Assembly: GCA_963844255.1 (NCBI GenBank)
Contig: CAWJNP010000051.1
Span: forward strand, 16,532 to 80,531
Length of the DNA stretch: 64,000 bases
Reading direction: 5' to 3'
DNA from: SZAS-79 sp963844255
Lineage (GTDB): Bacteria > Pseudomonadota > Gammaproteobacteria > Burkholderiales > SG8-39
Shown in pieces: positions 9,577-18,584 of the stretch. Numbering within the stretch: the stretch's first letter is position 1; each line of letters begins with the position of its first letter. The notes beneath the pieces are model-generated. The model was not told the origin of the DNA. It made no database searches and saw nothing but the letters and a program-made list of their open reading frames with translations. A program made the position numbers and the translations under genes.

Positions 9577-9694
9577 TGCGTTATCCGGGCGAATCGGGAC
9601 GAATTCGTCCAATAAATCCGCCGGGCAGAAAGTTTGTGTTGAATGTTGGCGGGCTCTGATTTAACTTTATGCACTTACTGACCAGGGAGGCACC
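9577..9694 (+). promoter_or_regulatory. Intergenic region upstream of TRAP operon, with palindrome
   Basis: 118 bp between the hydrolase and dctP. It holds a perfect 14-bp palindrome GGACGAATTCGTCC at 9597-9610 followed by AATAA, and a strong ribosome-binding site AGGGAGG before the dctP ATG. The palindrome could be a repressor operator or a short transcription-ending hairpin. No regulator gene is adjacent, so the regulator is unknown. Confidence 0.4.
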
Positions 9695-10771
9695 ATGAAT
9701 CTCTTCAATCGCAAGCGCATCGCGCTCGTCGCCGCACATGTGGCTCTGGCGTGCGGGATGCTCGCAGCGCCGGTTTCGCAGGCCGCGCCGACGACACTGA
9801 CATTCAACTGGGAAGGCGCCTACGGACGCGCCAACGTGCTGGTCTGGCCGTTCCGGCCCGGCGGGCGCTTCGAGTCGCTGGTGAACCAGGAGACCAAGGG
9901 CACGGTCAAGCTGGACATCAAGGAAAAGCAGTACAGCATCATGGATTCGGCCTTTGCGATCGGCGATGGCCGGGTGCAGATGGGCACGCAGTCGGTGCCG
10001 GCTGCCTCGGGTACCTATCCGCTGCTCGACTTCGGCGGGATCCCGGGTCTGTTCTCGCCCATGCCCAATGGCGCGGTCGAATACGCCGAAGCGCTCCTCG
10101 ACCCGAAGATGCAGGCAGCGCTGGATGCCTATACCGCAAAAGCCGGCTTCAAGATCCTCGGTGCCTCGATCAGCCTTGCAAACGACGCCCTGTGGGGCAA
10201 CAAGGCAATCAAGACGCTGGCAGACTTCAAGGGCGTGAAGATGCGTGCCTCGGGCCGCACCCAGACTTCGGCGCTGCGCGCGCTGGGGGGCAGCCCGCTG
10301 ACGCTGTCGATGGCCGAGATCGAGCAGGCGCTCAGCCGCGGCACGGTCGACGCAATCACCACCAGCAAGAGCTTCGGCGCCGAACGTGGGCTGACCGCGA
10401 TGGCGAAGTACGTTTCGGTCTGGCCTGTGACGCCGATTTTCCCGCAGGTCATCGCGGTCAACCTCAAGGCCTGGGAAAAGCTCGACCAGCAGCAGAAGGA
10501 TGGTCTGGCCAGGGCCTCGGCGATGCTGACCCACGAGATCGCCCTGGCGGTCGAGCAGATGACCTACACCTATGACTTGTGGATCCGTGCGAGCAAGACC
10601 GAAATGGTGCTGCCCGAAGAATCCGAGGTGAAGAAGGCCATGGCACTGATGCAGCCCGTGGTGAAGGAGTGGCTGGAAACGGCCGGGCCACAGGGCAAGA
10701 CGGTGCTGCAGGTCGCGGCAAGCCACGCCAGGGGCCCGTCGGTGGCCTTCATCAGGGACATGGCCAAGTAA
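9695..10771 (+). CDS. TRAP transporter substrate-binding protein (DctP family)
   Basis: A 358-residue periplasmic solute receptor. The N-terminal 30 residues are a signal peptide (basic start, hydrophobic core, cleavage near VSQAA). The mature protein has the DctP-family organisation, with VKMRASGRTQTSALRALGG near residue 185 where the conserved carboxylate-binding arginine of TRAP receptors sits. It captures an organic acid and delivers it to DctQM, encoded directly downstream. The ATG follows AGGGAGGCACC. The receptor is the natural candidate for import of the substrate degraded by the flanking enzymes. Confidence 0.9.
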   Translation: MNLFNRKRIALVAAHVALACGMLAAPVSQAAPTTLTFNWEGAYGRANVLVWPFRPGGRFESLVNQETKGTVKLDIKEKQYSIMDSAFAIGDGRVQMGTQSVPAASGTYPLLDFGGIPGLFSPMPNGAVEYAEALLDPKMQAALDAYTAKAGFKILGASISLANDALWGNKAIKTLADFKGVKMRASGRTQTSALRALGGSPLTLSMAEIEQALSRGTVDAITTSKSFGAERGLTAMAKYVSVWPVTPIFPQVIAVNLKAWEKLDQQQKDGLARASAMLTHEIALAVEQMTYTYDLWIRASKTEMVLPEESEVKKAMALMQPVVKEWLETAGPQGKTVLQVAASHARGPSVAFIRDMAK

Positions 10772-10780
10772 AGCCGCCTC

Positions 10781-11305
10781 TTGGAGAAGTTCCGGAGGTT
10801 CAACGAGCAACTGTCCTACGGGGCCGGCTATGCAGCCGGCCTCGTGCTGCTTGCCATCATCGGCCTCACGATGGTCGAGGTGTTTTCGCGTTACGTGCTC
10901 GAGCGCCCGCTGATCCTTTCGGATGAGTTCGGCGGCTATGCACTGATCGCGATCAGCTTTCTGGGGCTCTCCTTCTGTGCCCGCGACCAGAGCCATATCC
11001 GCATCACCTTTCTGGTGGGCAAGTTTCCCTCATCCATTGCGAGTCCGGTCCGGGTGGTGACACTGGCGCTGGGTCTGTTGTTCGTGGTCGCCGCGGCCTG
11101 GGTCAACTGGCAGTTCCTCGCCGATTCCTTTGCGCGCGACATGCGCTCCAACTCCCTGCTGATGGTTCCGCTGAAGTGGCCGCAGATGGCGATGCCGGTC
11201 GGTCTGACGCTGTTTGCGCTGCTTGTGCTCGCCCGCCTGATCCAGGGCATCCGTGACCTCTTCGCGGGCCGCATGGTGGACGAGTTCAGCAATGAGGAAT
11301 TCTGA
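10781..11305 (+). CDS. TRAP transporter small membrane subunit (DctQ family)
   Basis: A 174-residue inner-membrane protein starting with TTG 10781, nine bases after dctP. Four hydrophobic segments are visible (about residues 17-37, 48-66, 88-108, 132-152), the typical DctQ layout. It bridges the receptor and the large DctM subunit of this sodium-driven importer. No ATG fits the family start, so the rare TTG appears genuine. It is followed by dctM after 3 bases. Confidence 0.85.
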   Translation: MEKFRRFNEQLSYGAGYAAGLVLLAIIGLTMVEVFSRYVLERPLILSDEFGGYALIAISFLGLSFCARDQSHIRITFLVGKFPSSIASPVRVVTLALGLLFVVAAAWVNWQFLADSFARDMRSNSLLMVPLKWPQMAMPVGLTLFALLVLARLIQGIRDLFAGRMVDEFSNEEF

Positions 11306-11308
11306 GCC

Positions 11309-12601
11309 GTGAGTCCCGAACTACTGACCTTCGTGCTGATCGGCGGGCTGCTGCTCCTGCTCGCGTTCGGCCTGGAGATCGGCGCCGCCATGGGCCTCAC
11401 CGCCATGGCGGGGCTGCTGATCCTCGACAAACCCCTCGTGCAGCTGGCCTGGACGTCCTGGGAGTCGCTCAACTCCTACACCCTGCTGGCGATGCCGGTG
11501 TTCATTTTCATGGGCGCGGTGTTTTCTGGCAGCGGTGCGGTGCACCTGCTCTTTGCTGCGCTCGACAAGTGGCTGGGCTGGCTGCCCGGCGGTCTCGCCT
11601 CGGTCGTCGTCGCCTCCAATGGCGTGTTCGGTGCGATTTCCGGCTCGAGCGTCGCTGCAGCCGCCACCTTCAGCATGATCGCCTACCCGGAAATGGAGAA
11701 GCGCGGCTACGACCCGAAGCTCTCCCTCGGCGCGATTGCGGTGGGCGGAACGCTGAGCGTGCTGGTGCCGCCGAGCCTGATCCTGATCGTCTACGGTTCC
11801 TGGGAGAACGTCTCCGTGGCACGGCTGTTCGCAGCCGCGATGATCCCGGGCATCATGCTGATGCTCATGCTGATGCTCACGGTGGTCATCATGGTGAAGC
11901 TCAAGCCCTCGCTCGCGCCAGCCTCGACGTCCTCTACCTGGAAGGAGCGTATCGGGGCGCTGAAGGACCTGATCCCCTGGGTCACGGTGATCGTGATCGT
12001 GATGGGTTCGATCTTCGGTGGACTGATGACGCCAACCGAGTCGTCTTCGCTGGGCGCGGTGCTTTCGCTGGGGATCGCCTGGTACTACGGACGCCTCAAC
12101 TATGCGATGGTGCGCGACGCAACGCTGTCCGCCGTCAAGGTGACAGCGATGATCGCCTACATCATCTTCGCCGGGCACCTGCTGTCCTTCGTATTCCAGG
12201 ACATCGGCGCGACCGCGAAACTCTCGAACATGGTGTTGGGGCTGGATCTCGGCAAGTACGGCACGATGTTCGCGATCGTCGTGATGTACCTGATCCTCGG
12301 CATGTTCTTCGACTCGATGGCGATGATGCTGCTCACGCTGTCGTTCGTCATGCCGATCATCCTGAAGCTCGGTTACGACCCGATCTGGTGGGGCGTCACT
12401 TTCGTCCTGCTGGCCGAGATCGGCCTGGTGACGCCGCCGTTCGGCCTCAACCTTTTTACGATCCAGGGCGTCCTGCCGCAGTTTTCGATCACCTACATCG
12501 CACGGGCATCGCTGCCGTTCCTGGCCGTCATGCTGCTGATGATCGGCATCCTGATCGTCTTTCCAGAACTGGCGCTCTGGCTGCCGAGGCAACTATACTG
12601 A
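11309..12601 (+). CDS. TRAP transporter large permease subunit (DctM family)
   Basis: A 430-residue inner-membrane protein starting at GTG 11309. It has about 12 hydrophobic segments and the DctM signatures: GAISGSSVAAAATF near residue 113, PPSLILIVYG near 155, and EIGLVTPPFGLNLF near 370. It forms the transport channel of the TRAP system together with DctQ. Length matches the family (about 425-430). It ends 40 bp before the amidohydrolase, whose AAGGAG ribosome-binding site lies in the gap; probably the same transcription unit. Confidence 0.92.
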   Translation: MSPELLTFVLIGGLLLLLAFGLEIGAAMGLTAMAGLLILDKPLVQLAWTSWESLNSYTLLAMPVFIFMGAVFSGSGAVHLLFAALDKWLGWLPGGLASVVVASNGVFGAISGSSVAAAATFSMIAYPEMEKRGYDPKLSLGAIAVGGTLSVLVPPSLILIVYGSWENVSVARLFAAAMIPGIMLMLMLMLTVVIMVKLKPSLAPASTSSTWKERIGALKDLIPWVTVIVIVMGSIFGGLMTPTESSSLGAVLSLGIAWYYGRLNYAMVRDATLSAVKVTAMIAYIIFAGHLLSFVFQDIGATAKLSNMVLGLDLGKYGTMFAIVVMYLILGMFFDSMAMMLLTLSFVMPIILKLGYDPIWWGVTFVLLAEIGLVTPPFGLNLFTIQGVLPQFSITYIARASLPFLAVMLLMIGILIVFPELALWLPRQLY

Positions 12602-12641
12602 GTTGAACATTCCCCACTGATCTCCCGACCAAGGAGCCGAC

Positions 12642-14018
12642 ATGCCCACTCACGTTCGCTGCGGTGCACTGTTCACGGGTAACGAAGACGCCGAACACCG
12701 GAACCAGACCCTGGTGTTCGATGCCGCCGGCAGGATCAGCTGGACAGGCGCCACCGACGCCGCGCCGCGCACCGGTCGCGGCGATACGGTGCTCGACTAC
12801 GGGAAGTTCTTCGTCATGCCCGGGTTGCAGGACGTGCACACGCACCTGGCCTACGGCAATGCCAAGTCCGAGGAGGACATCGACCTCTACCAGCCGATGG
12901 AATTTCGCGCGCTGCGCGGCCTGTTCTTTGCGCAAAAGTGCGTTGCCGCCGGCTACACCTCGATCTGCGCTCCGGGGGACGCCGGCCAGGTCAGCCTCTC
13001 GGTGCGCAATGCCATCAATTTCGGCCTGTTCGACGGGCCGCGGGTCACCGCCGCCGGGCGCTACCTGACCACGCGCCAGGGCCTCACGGACTGGTATCCG
13101 ACCTGGATCGGGGTGCCGGACACCTCGATCGGGCGCCTCGTCACCAGTCGCGCCGAGTCGATCGAGGAAATCCGCGTGCAGGTCAAGAACGGCGTCGACT
13201 GCATCAAGATCGCGCTCGATGGCGTGCAGCGCCGTCCCGATGGCGAGTTTGTCGCGGCGTTCAACCAGGAAGAGACCACCGAGATCGTCACCGAGGCGCA
13301 CCGGCTCGGGCGCAAGGTCGTGGCGCACGCGCGTGGCAGGGAGGCCACGCTGTACGCGGCACGCGCGGGCGTGGACCTGATCTTCCATGCCTACTACCTG
13401 GACGACGAGTGCATCGATGCGATGCTGAAGAGCGGCAGCACCATCGGGCCCACGCTGACGTTTCCGCGCAACATCGTGGACTTCACCCGGCCGACCGAAC
13501 CGGCCTGGCTCAAGGGCCGCATCGGCATCGTGCAGCGCGAATACGAAGTCGGATGCGAGAACCTCAGAAAGGCGCAGCGCGCGGGCATTCCGATGCTCAC
13601 CGGGACCGACACCGGCTTCGCCGTGACGCCCTACGGCGAGTGGCACGCGCGCGAAATCGAACTGTTCGTGAAGGACCTCGGCTTCACGCCGGCGGCAGCG
13701 CTGCGCGCGGCGACCTCGGTCACGGCCGGGTTCATGACCGACGGCGGGTCGCTTGGCGTGCTCGAGCCGGGCCGCGCCGCCGACTTCATCGCCGTGCAGG
13801 GTTCTCCGCTGAAGAACGTCGCGATCCTGCAGGACAAGACCCGCATCCGGCACGTGCATATCGCCGGCAAGCGCATGGACATCCCCGCGCGCAGCTATGA
13901 CACCTACCAGGTCACCGACCAGTCCTGGGCCAACTGGAACGATCTGTACACGCAGGAGCGGGTGGCGCAGCTGGGAATTCTGCCCGCTCGGCGCGGTGTG
14001 GCGATGCAGGAGAGTTAG
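12642..14018 (+). CDS. Amidohydrolase family metal-dependent hydrolase
   Basis: A 458-residue protein of the amidohydrolase superfamily (imidazolonepropionase/prolidase-like branch). The metal-binding HxH is in LQDVHTHLAYG near residue 64; other ligands fit IALDG (lysine region near 188), VVAHARG near 227, DLIFHAYY near 245 and the aspartate in LTGTDTGF near 325. It hydrolyses an amide or ester in a cyclic or peptide-like substrate. The start ATG follows CAAGGAG. Together with the following M81 peptidase and the TRAP importer it suggests import and hydrolysis of a small amide. Confidence 0.85.
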   Translation: MPTHVRCGALFTGNEDAEHRNQTLVFDAAGRISWTGATDAAPRTGRGDTVLDYGKFFVMPGLQDVHTHLAYGNAKSEEDIDLYQPMEFRALRGLFFAQKCVAAGYTSICAPGDAGQVSLSVRNAINFGLFDGPRVTAAGRYLTTRQGLTDWYPTWIGVPDTSIGRLVTSRAESIEEIRVQVKNGVDCIKIALDGVQRRPDGEFVAAFNQEETTEIVTEAHRLGRKVVAHARGREATLYAARAGVDLIFHAYYLDDECIDAMLKSGSTIGPTLTFPRNIVDFTRPTEPAWLKGRIGIVQREYEVGCENLRKAQRAGIPMLTGTDTGFAVTPYGEWHAREIELFVKDLGFTPAAALRAATSVTAGFMTDGGSLGVLEPGRAADFIAVQGSPLKNVAILQDKTRIRHVHIAGKRMDIPARSYDTYQVTDQSWANWNDLYTQERVAQLGILPARRGVAMQES

Positions 14019-14073
14019 GCAGGCCGGGCGTGGCAGCCACCCGAGCCTTTGCGCCATCGGAAGGGAGGCGGTA

Positions 14074-15597
14074 GTGGCTTCACTGAACGGCAAGCGGATC
14101 GCGGTCGGCGGCTTCATGCACGAGACCAACACGTTCCAGCCGAAGAAAACCACCTACGCGGATTTCGCGGAAGCGGGCGATCGTCCGCCCCTGGTGCGTG
14201 GCGCGGAAGTCCTCACGCGCTTCGACGGAATGAATCAGTCGATCGCCGGTGCGCTTGAGGTGCTCCGGCCCACGGGGGCGACCCTGCTGCCGCTGCTCTG
14301 GACCTCGACTACGCCAGCGGGCTACGTGACCGAGGACGCGTTCGAGCGCATCGCTGCAATGCTGCTCCATGACCTGCGTGCTGCGCTGCCGGTGGACGGA
14401 ATCTATCTCAATCTGCACGGCGCAATGGTGGCCGAGCACTGCGAGGATCCGGAAGGCGAACTGCTCGCCCGCATCCGTGCGGTGGTCGGACCGGAGGTGC
14501 CCGTCGTGGCGAGCCTCGACCTGCATTCCAACACCACGCCGAAGATGTTCGCGCTCAGCGACGCGATGGTCGCCTACTGCACCTACCCGCATGTGGATAT
14601 GGCCGATACGGGCGTCAAAGCGGGACGGCTCCTCGCCGAGATCATTGCGCGTGGCAGGAAGCCCGCGAAAGCCTACCGCCAGATGCCCTACCTGATTCCG
14701 CTCACGTGGCAGTGCTCGACGCTCGAGCCGTCGAAATCGATCTATGCGCTGGGAGACAGGTTGATCGACGGGCAGGTCGCGAGCACTTCGTTCACGCCAG
14801 GATTCCCGGCCGCGGACATTCGCGACTGCGGCGCGGCCGTGTTCGCATACGGCTGGGATGCACCGGCGACCGAACGCGCAATGGAAACGCTCTACCGCAG
14901 CGTGCTCGAGGCGGAGCCCCAATACGCGGGACGACTATACACGCCCGACGAAGCTGTGCACGAGGCGATGCGCCGCACGCAGGCCGTGTCGCTTCCGGTG
15001 GTCCTCGCCGATACGCAGGACAACCCCGGCGCGGGCGGCAGCGCGGATACCGTGGGCCTGCTCGACGCATTGATCCGCAACAACGCGCAACGCGCGGTGC
15101 TCGGCGTGCTGCACGATCCGGAAGCGGCACGCGCCGCGCATGCTGCGGGCCTCGGCGCCACAATCACGCTCGGCGTAGGCGCCAAGACCCGCGCCTGGGG
15201 CGAGCAGCCGCTGGTGCGGCCGTGGAAGGTGGAGAGCCTCGGCGACGGGCGCATGACCTGTCACGGCCCGATGATGAAAGGCTGGACGCTCGCGCTCGGC
15301 CCGATGGCTCTGCTGAGCTTCGGCGGGGTGAGGGTGGTGGTCTCGACCATGAGGGTGCAGGCGATGGATCAGGCGCCGTTCCGGCACCTCGGCGTGGAGC
15401 CGCGTGCGCAGCGGATCGTCGCGCTGAAGAGCTCGGTGCATTTCCGCGCCGATTTCGAACCGATCGCCCAGGACGTGCTGGTGGTCCAGTCGCCGGGCGA
15501 GATGGTGGCGGACCCGGTGAACCTGCCGTTCCGGCGGCTGCGGGGCGGCCTGCGCATGCGCCCGCTCGGGCCGGTGTTTCCGCTGGCGAAGCCCTAG
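14074..15597 (+). CDS. M81-family metallopeptidase (MlrC/microcystinase C-like)
   Basis: A 507-residue protein starting at GTG 14074 behind AGGGAGG; the longer upstream frame is not supported. Conserved M81 features: the N-terminal GGFMHETNTF near residue 13, LNLHGAMVAEH near 110, ASLDLHSN near 147, and DTQDNPGAGGSADT near 310. Named after MlrC of Sphingomonas, which cleaves the linear microcystin tetrapeptide, but most members act on unknown small peptides or amides. The stop overlaps the convergent antitoxin stop (15594-15597). It is the last gene of the catabolic block. Confidence 0.88.
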   Translation: MASLNGKRIAVGGFMHETNTFQPKKTTYADFAEAGDRPPLVRGAEVLTRFDGMNQSIAGALEVLRPTGATLLPLLWTSTTPAGYVTEDAFERIAAMLLHDLRAALPVDGIYLNLHGAMVAEHCEDPEGELLARIRAVVGPEVPVVASLDLHSNTTPKMFALSDAMVAYCTYPHVDMADTGVKAGRLLAEIIARGRKPAKAYRQMPYLIPLTWQCSTLEPSKSIYALGDRLIDGQVASTSFTPGFPAADIRDCGAAVFAYGWDAPATERAMETLYRSVLEAEPQYAGRLYTPDEAVHEAMRRTQAVSLPVVLADTQDNPGAGGSADTVGLLDALIRNNAQRAVLGVLHDPEAARAAHAAGLGATITLGVGAKTRAWGEQPLVRPWKVESLGDGRMTCHGPMMKGWTLALGPMALLSFGGVRVVVSTMRVQAMDQAPFRHLGVEPRAQRIVALKSSVHFRADFEPIAQDVLVVQSPGEMVADPVNLPFRRLRGGLRMRPLGPVFPLAKP

Positions 15598-15941
15598 GCT
15601 GCCTCAAGCAAGAATTCGACCTTCACTGCTGCGTATGGGAATACAACTCCGCCACCTCCGACACGATCGAGTACGCCGGCCTTCAGCAGGGCGGTAACGT
15701 CGGAATGAACCGCCTTCACATCCCGGCCCACGCGTCGCGCGGCTTCGCGGATCGAAACAGGGCCCGCGCCGCAAAGCGCTTTGAGAAGCTCCCAGCGTTT
15801 GGCGGTCAGCACTTGCCAGAGCAACTCGGGGGTCGCGAAGCTGACTCGCGCGGAGCCTTCGGGCTCTCCCGACTTCCAGGTCTTCAGGGCATCGTCCATG
15901 GCGTCTGCAGGGGCGCGCACGTCAAGAAGCACTGTTTTCAC
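15594..15941 (-). CDS. Winged-helix antitoxin-like DNA-binding protein (HVO_A0114/TumA-like)
   Basis: A 115-residue protein with a winged helix in its C-terminal half (SIREAARRVGRDVKAVHSDV, about residues 63-82). The family is the putative DNA-binding antitoxin paired with TumE-type toxins (DUF6516). The GTG start at 15941 overlaps the stop of an upstream reading frame by GTGA, the coupling expected of a toxin-antitoxin operon, but that upstream frame is only a stub. So it appears to be an orphan antitoxin or regulator. It converges on the M81 peptidase gene with overlapping stops. Confidence 0.7.
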   Translation of the reverse strand: MKTVLLDVRAPADAMDDALKTWKSGEPEGSARVSFATPELLWQVLTAKRWELLKALCGAGPVSIREAARRVGRDVKAVHSDVTALLKAGVLDRVGGGGVVFPYAAVKVEFLLEAA

Positions 15942-16024
15942 GGTTCGATCCTCACGCCATTCAGTTCGAAATCTGACTTAGGCGCTTGCGCCGGGGAAGG
16001 ACACTTAACGCTGCCCTTGACGAT
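15938..16024 (-). pseudogene. C-terminal stub of a gene coupled to the TumA-like antitoxin
   Basis: On the minus strand, after a TAA at 16025-16027, about 28 codons run to a TGA at 15938-15940 that overlaps the antitoxin GTG by four bases. The end reads SDFELNGVRIEP. No start or full-length gene is possible because the next antitoxin gene ends at 16042. The position and overlap suggest the lost TumE-type toxin; the sequence itself is too short for me to recognise the family. Confidence 0.35.
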
Positions 16025-16041
16025 TTACAGTCTGGAAGGCA

Positions 16042-16383
16042 TCAAGCCGCCAGCTTACTCTTCTCACCAAACGCACGTTGCAGTTCCTGGCGAGTACCGC
16101 CGGAAGCAAAAAAGGCGCGCACGATCAGATCCAGGGACACTGAGGGATCACCCGATTCCATCTTGGCCACGCGTGACTGGCTTGACTTCATGCGCTGCGC
16201 GAGGCCTATCTGGGATAGTCCGCGCTTTTGTCGGGATGCCTTTACCGCATCTGCCAAGTTCAATCTGAGTTCCACCAGCATCGCCTCTTCGTCGCTTAGG
16301 TGGAGAAACTCCTTGACGCTGGTCTCCTTCCAACCGGCGGCACGCAATTTCTTCAGTTTTGCGGGATTCATATGGCTACTCAT
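16042..16383 (-). CDS. XRE-family antitoxin (HigA-like)
   Basis: About 113 residues from ATG 16383 (MSSHMNPAKL; ATG 16371 is possible). Residues 45-100 form a Cro/C1-type HTH: LADAVKASRQKRGLSQIG, then AQRMKSSQSRVAKMESGD. N-terminal KLKKLRAAGWKETSVKEFL is typical of HigA-like antitoxins. The ATG overlaps a TGA by ATGA; that TGA ends a short reading frame resembling the end of a HigB toxin. So the antitoxin is kept while the toxin is broken. It would bind DNA, possibly the palindrome at 16515-16534, about 130 bp upstream. Confidence 0.8.
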   Translation of the reverse strand: MSSHMNPAKLKKLRAAGWKETSVKEFLHLSDEEAMLVELRLNLADAVKASRQKRGLSQIGLAQRMKSSQSRVAKMESGDPSVSLDLIVRAFFASGGTRQELQRAFGEKSKLAA

Positions 16384-16480
16384 TGAATGGCTAAATCGAA
16401 GTCCCGGCAGCACGCCGCTCTCGATCCTGGTCTCCCTGGAAGTTGGCAGCGTCTTGATTTCACAGTGCAGCAGTAGGAAG
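16380..16480 (-). pseudogene. Decayed HigB-like toxin fragment
   Basis: Immediately upstream of the HigA-like gene, one frame ends RDFDLAIQ then TGA, overlapping the antitoxin ATG. This resembles the end of Gp49/HigB-type toxins (RDIDLAxxR). About 30 codons further up, another frame reads LLLHCEIKTLPTS, like the toxin segment VLHCFxKKTxxTS. The two pieces lie in different frames, so the remainder is scrambled and the N-terminal half is missing. This is my reading by eye and a profile search would be needed. Confidence 0.35.
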
Positions 16481-16804
16481 GAGCACCTTCTCTGGTCGGG
16501 CCAAGGACTACACAATATGTCGGATGTGACATATATGCAAGGCGATTCGCGCTAATTCCCGGGAGCGGAATCCAGGTGCCGGAGACATACATTCCGTGCA
16601 CCTTGCGGCTGCGAGCGTGCGGTTCGGCCACGCCGTGCAGCTGGTCGGGAAGGTCTTTCGGCCTTTTCATGCAATCCGTGCCGGCGACGACAATAGACTC
16701 CTCTTCTTCCTACCAAATGCCACAAACAGAGAAGCAAGAAAGTTAAAGTTATATTCCTAAAATCGACCGACTGGAGCGCGTCACAGGATAGTCTTGTTGT
16801 GCGA
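16384..16804. other. Gene-free stretch with toxin remnant and palindrome
   Basis: 420 bp between the HigA-like gene and the DMT transporter. Apart from the toxin remnant and the palindrome at 16515-16534 I see no coding sequence that holds up. The part near 16740-16790 is AT-rich and could carry the terminator of the leftward transporter gene. Confidence 0.4.
16515..16534. promoter_or_regulatory. Inverted repeat, candidate antitoxin operator
   Basis: Perfect 7-bp inverted repeat ATATGTC-GGATGT-GACATAT. It lies upstream of the broken toxin and the HigA-like gene in the position expected for an autoregulated higBA promoter. The AT-rich arms contain TATGTC/GACATA-like -10 material. Confidence 0.4.
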
Positions 16805-17712
16805 TTACACAACAACCTTGTCTTTTACGCGATAGCCGGAAGACGACAGCCCCACGCCCGCGAGGATCAGCGCGATGCCGGCGAAGTGGTACCAGACCGG
16901 ATACTCGCCAAGAAAGAGCGCCGACATGCCGACCGCGATCGCCGGCATCAGGTGCATGGTCGCGCCGGCGCGCGCGGCACCGATGCGCGCGACCACATAG
17001 CTCCACCCCGCGTAGGCGAGCAGCAGCGAGCCGATCGCCGAATACAGCACCGCGAACATGCCGGTGGTCGTGAGCGTCGGACCGGTGGCATGACGCAGGT
17101 CCCAGGCAAGCCAGGGCAGCATGAACGCGAGGCCCAGCACGCAGACCATCAGCAGGAGTTGCGGCAGGGTCAGCGTGTCGCGGCGTCTGCCGAGCAGGAT
17201 CGTGTAGCTCGCCCACATCGCCATCGAGCCAATCGCGAGCACGTCTCCGATGTTGAAGGACAGGGCGGCAAGCGCGCGCAGGTCGCCGTGCGCGGCGATC
17301 AGCGCGACGCCGGAAAACGAGATCGAGACGCCCGGTCCACTGACGCGCGCGGATGCGCTCGCCAAGAAACACCGCGGCGAGCAGCAGGATGAAGATCGGC
17401 GAGGTGGACAGGTACAGGGTGCCGTTGGTCACCGTGGTGTAGTGCAGCCCGAGCCACTGCATCGACAGGTGCAGGCCGCCGCCGGTGAATCCCAGGCCGA
17501 GCGAGCACGCCCCAGTCGCGCGCGGCGAGCGCACGCAGCTTCGGTACCAGGCCGCGCCAGGCAAACGGCAGCAGCACGAGGATCACGACCAGCAGCCGCC
17601 CGGAGGTCGCCACGCCGGGAGTAATCGAATCGCGCACCGCGCGGGCGACGATCCAGTTGCCCGACCAGAGAAGCAGGGTGGCGGCGAGGACGACGTAGGC
17701 GGTGGCGCGCAT
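16805..17712 (-). pseudogene. EamA/DMT-family transporter with two frameshifts
   Basis: Three consecutive frames together give one drug/metabolite transporter of about 300 residues. From ATG 17712: LAATLLLWSGNWIVARAV to about ALAARDWGV; near 17512 the frame changes and continues LGLGFTGGGLHLSMQWLGL to FLGERIRARQWTG; near 17338 it changes again and continues VSISFSGVALIAAHG to the TAA at 16805. The third part holds the second EamA repeat. Two single-base changes would restore it. Such transporters export or import small metabolites across the inner membrane. Either decay or sequence error. Confidence 0.8.
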
Positions 17713-17810
17713 GGGGCCCCATTATCGCCGGGCGAAACGGATGCGGGACGGCGGGTTGCACATGATATTCTGCGCGCTCCGCCGCTTTTCAGCCCGCATT
17801 TGCACAGACC

Positions 17811-18584
17811 ATGCCGTTCATCTCCGCCGCCGGTCACAGGCTCGAATACCAGCGTATCGAGGCCGATCCGAAGAAGCCCGTGCTGGTGTTCCTGCACGAG
17901 GGGCTGGGTTCGATCACGCAGTGGCGCGATTTCCCACAGAAGGTATCGGCCGCCACGGGCTGCCCGGCGCTGGTGTATGCACGCTACGGCTACGGTCAGT
18001 CGGACGTGCTCGAAGAACCACGGCCGTTCGACTTCATGCACCGCGAGGCGCAGGTCGCGCTGCCGGAACTGCTGGCAGCACTTGCGATCGACACGCCGAT
18101 CCTGGTCGGCCACAGCGACGGTGCCTCGATTTCCCTGATTTACGCGGGCACCGGCCGCCCCTTGCGCGGAATGGTGATCGAGGCGCCGCATGTGATGATC
18201 GAGCAGCTCAACATGGACGGCATACGCGCTGCGCGGCATGCGTTCGAGACCACGGACCTGCCGCAGAAACTCGGCCGCCACCATCGCAATCCTGAGAAGA
18301 CCTTCTTCGGCTGGCATGACGCGTGGATGTCGCCCGGGTTCCAGCAGTGGAACATCGAAAACGTCCTGCCGGGCATCCGCTGTCCACTGATGTGTATCCA
18401 GGGCGAGGACGACGCCTACGGCACGATGGCCCAGCTCGACACCATCGCGGCGAAGGTTGGCGGGCCATGCGAACTGATCAAGCTCGCCGACTGCGGGCAC
18501 ACGCCGCACAAGGAGCAGCCCGAAAAGACCTTCGCCGCGGTGACGCGCTTCGTCAGAGATCTCCTCGCGCGCGGCTCCGAATGA
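17811..18584 (+). CDS. Alpha/beta hydrolase
   Basis: A 257-residue cytoplasmic hydrolase of the classical fold: FLHEGLGS oxyanion region near residue 28, nucleophile elbow VGHSDGASIS near 102, acid in QGEDDAYG near 203, histidine in LADCGHTPHKEQP near 230. This set is common in enol-lactone hydrolase-like and esterase-like catabolic enzymes. It is divergent from the DMT transporter (98 bp) and overlaps the MFS gene by ATGA, so hydrolase and transporter act together on one imported compound. Confidence 0.85.
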   Translation: MPFISAAGHRLEYQRIEADPKKPVLVFLHEGLGSITQWRDFPQKVSAATGCPALVYARYGYGQSDVLEEPRPFDFMHREAQVALPELLAALAIDTPILVGHSDGASISLIYAGTGRPLRGMVIEAPHVMIEQLNMDGIRAARHAFETTDLPQKLGRHHRNPEKTFFGWHDAWMSPGFQQWNIENVLPGIRCPLMCIQGEDDAYGTMAQLDTIAAKVGGPCELIKLADCGHTPHKEQPEKTFAAVTRFVRDLLARGSE

